From NCBI GenBank assembly GCA_025352345.1, contig JANXTP010000159.1:1-7071 (forward strand): a stretch of 7,071 bases of DNA, given 5' to 3'. The position numbers were made by a program, and so were the translations under genes. This stretch comes from Burkholderiales bacterium (GTDB lineage: Bacteria > Pseudomonadota > Gammaproteobacteria > Burkholderiales > Burkholderiaceae_C). Every line of letters begins with the position of its first letter. The first letter of the stretch is position 1. The notes under the pieces are model-generated. The model had not been told where the DNA came from and searched no databases. It was given only the letters and a program-made list of their open reading frames with translations. Below, in pieces: positions 5,781 to 7,071 of this stretch.

Positions 5781-6904
5781 GCCGTCAGCACCACATGCGA
5801 CATCGGACCCCAGCTGGCGCACGCGGTGTCACCCCAGGTCAGCTCGTCTTCACGGTGACGCTGGGTGTTGCTTTCGCTGATCTTCAGAATCTGCCCGCTG
5901 GCGAGGGCCAGGTGGTAGACGGTGAAACTGCCGAAATAGGACATGTCCTTGATGGTTCCCTTGACCCGGTTCAACCCGCTGGCAGGTTCACCATCGCTGG
6001 GCGGCAGTGGCTCGCGGCCGATGCGGATCTTTTCCGGGCGCAGTGCGACGGTGACCGCCATGCCCTCGCTGCCGGTGATGCCGTGGCCGACGTAGTGCTT
6101 GCAGTCGGCGCACTCGATGACGACGTGATCGGGATGGTCGTCGATCAGCATGCCGTCCATCAGGTTGACGTTGCCGATGAAATCGGCCACGAAGCGGGTG
6201 GCCGGGGTTTCGTAGATGTCGCTGGGCGCGCCGACCTGCAGGAAGCGGCCTTCGCTCATCACCGCGATGCGCGAGGCCATCGTCATCGCCTCTTCCTGGT
6301 CGTGGGTGACCATCACACAGGTGACACCGACGTTCTCGATGATGTTGACCAGCTCGATCTGCGTTTCCTCGCGCAGCTTCTTGTCGAGCGCGCCGAGCGG
6401 CTCGTCGAGCAGCAGCAGTTGAGGCTTCTTCGCCAGGCTGCGCGCGAGCGCTACGCGCTGCTGCTGGCCGCCTGAGAGCTGGTGCGGCTTGCGCTTGGCG
6501 AACTTGCCGAGCTGCACCAGCTTGAGCATCTCCTCGACCCGGGTGTTCACCTCGTCGCGGCTCATGCCGGCGCGGCGCGGGCCGAAGGCCACGTTGTCCC
6601 ACACCGTCATGTGCGGGAACAGCGCATAGCTCTGGAACATCATGTTCATCGGGCATTCGTAGGCCGGCATGCCTTCGAGGTCCTGCCCGTTCAGCAGGAT
6701 CTGGCCCGCAGTCGGTGTCTCGAAGCGCGCCAGCATGCGCAGCAGTGTGGACTTGCCGCAGCCCGATGAACCCAGCAGCGCGAAGATCTCGCCCTTGGCA
6801 ACGTTCAGGCTGACGTCATTGACCGCCTTGTAGCCGCTGAAGTCCTTGGTGACGTTGCGGATCTGAAGGAATTTCGACGGGTCGTTTGTCGGCGTGCTGC
6901 TCAT
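5777..6904 (-). CDS. potG: putrescine/polyamine ABC transporter ATP-binding protein PotG
   Basis: Cytoplasmic ATPase subunit of 375 aa, matching PotG in length. Domains: nucleotide-binding domain about 13-250, with Walker A GSSGCGKST (45-53), Q-loop Gln91 in MMFQSYALFPHMTV, signature LSGGQQQR (143-150), Walker B LLLLDEP (163-169), D-loop GALD (171-174) and switch His201 in VTHDQEEAMT. The C-terminal TOBE-type domain runs about 250-375, including VALRPEKI (286-293) and TWGD (356-359), which resemble the E. coli PotG end. All catalytic residues are intact. Two oddities: Arg60 replaces the Gly usual in the LAGFE stretch after Walker A, and the regulatory domain holds a C-x2-C-x-H-x3-H cluster (265-274). 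The start at 6904 gives the family's usual N-terminus. A 28-bp gap with a small hairpin separates it from the binding-protein gene. Confidence 0.95.
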   Translation of the reverse strand: MSSTPTNDPSKFLQIRNVTKDFSGYKAVNDVSLNVAKGEIFALLGSSGCGKSTLLRMLARFETPTAGQILLNGQDLEGMPAYECPMNMMFQSYALFPHMTVWDNVAFGPRRAGMSRDEVNTRVEEMLKLVQLGKFAKRKPHQLSGGQQQRVALARSLAKKPQLLLLDEPLGALDKKLREETQIELVNIIENVGVTCVMVTHDQEEAMTMASRIAVMSEGRFLQVGAPSDIYETPATRFVADFIGNVNLMDGMLIDDHPDHVVIECADCKHYVGHGITGSEGMAVTVALRPEKIRIGREPLPPSDGEPASGLNRVKGTIKDMSYFGSFTVYHLALASGQILKISESNTQRHREDELTWGDTACASWGPMSHVVLTA

Positions 6905-6907
6905 GAA

Positions 6908-6922
6908 TGAAAGGCGCCTTCA
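6908..6922 (-). promoter_or_regulatory. small intercistronic hairpin between the binding-protein gene and potG
   Basis: In the minus-strand RNA, UGAAGG and CUUUCA pair (one G-U) around a CGC loop, giving a 6-bp stem. At its core the DNA is the perfect palindrome AAGGCGCCTT (6911-6920). It fills most of the 28-nt gap and lies just 3 nt before the potG start. Such stems often protect the 3' end of binding-protein mRNA or lower downstream translation; that role here is inference. There is no U-run, so it is not a simple terminator. Confidence 0.35.
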
Positions 6923-6932
6923 GGTCAGATCA

Positions 6933-7071
6933 TCAAAGGCCGGTCTTGAACGAGGTGTAGGTCCGCGTCATCAGACGGCGCAGGTCGTTGGCCAGCGAAT
7001 CGGGCGCGGCCATCAGCTTCATGTCCGTTTCGGACAGGAACACCGTCGGGTTGCTGGCCACTTCCGGCTTG
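6933..7071 (-). CDS. potF: putrescine/polyamine-binding periplasmic protein, C-terminal end (runs off the right edge)
   Basis: Only the last 45 codons and the TGA (6935-6933) are present. The reading frame gives a tail beginning KPEVASNPTVFLS and ending RRLMTRTYTSFKTGL. The pattern of a short NP-turn, a hydrophobic strand and a terminal R-x(n)-W/Y-T-x-x-K-x-G helix resembles the end of PotF/SpuD-type binding proteins. These periplasmic proteins capture putrescine or spermidine and hand it to the PotHI pore. The ligand-binding residues are outside the window, so specificity cannot be judged. Its position directly before potG matches the potFGHI gene order of E. coli, which is the main support for the name. 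Confidence 0.8.
   Translation of the reverse strand, partial: KPEVASNPTVFLSETDMKLMAAPDSLANDLRRLMTRTYTSFKTGL

Noticed and set aside
5795..6475. 226-codon plus-strand open frame opposite potG
   Set aside because: Antisense shadow of potG, whose Walker and signature motifs are intact.

Overview
All genes in this window lie on the minus strand, so they are transcribed from right to left. The sequence is GC-rich, with strong G/C preference at third codon positions. This codon bias leaves long antisense reading frames that are not genes. The gene set, the protein similarities and a GC-rich inverted repeat of a betaproteobacterial style together suggest a Gram-negative betaproteobacterium, probably Burkholderiales. 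That taxonomic call is inference.

In order of transcription, the window holds: the last 45 codons of a PotF-type putrescine/polyamine-binding protein (6933-7071); the ATPase PotG (5777-6904); the permeases PotH (4857-5780) and PotI (4018-4860); a 477-aa predicted outer-membrane beta-barrel protein that resembles the DUF3138 family (2524-3957); a PuuC-like aldehyde dehydrogenase (1019-2524); a 385-bp intergenic region with a long inverted repeat (634-1018); and the first 211 codons of a GabT-type 4-aminobutyrate aminotransferase (1-633, running off the left edge).

Together these describe a polyamine uptake and catabolism locus. The binding protein delivers putrescine or a related polyamine to PotGHI in the inner membrane. 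The aldehyde dehydrogenase would oxidise an aminobutyraldehyde-type intermediate to the acid. GabT would convert GABA to succinate semialdehyde. The enzymes that would make the aldehyde (an aminotransferase, or a gamma-glutamylputrescine synthetase/oxidase pair) are not in view. potG/potH and potH/potI share ATGA stop/start overlaps, and the beta-barrel gene and the dehydrogenase share a TGATG overlap, so these genes are almost certainly co-transcribed and translationally coupled.

The most interesting point is the beta-barrel gene of unknown function, which sits inside this operon and is coupled to the dehydrogenase. It is a candidate outer-membrane channel for the same substrate, which would make the locus a complete path from outside the cell to central metabolism. 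The second point of interest is the inverted repeat (two 56-nt arms, 91-nt spacer) between the dehydrogenase and gabT, which could act as an intercistronic RNA structure or be a dispersed repeat that entered the operon.
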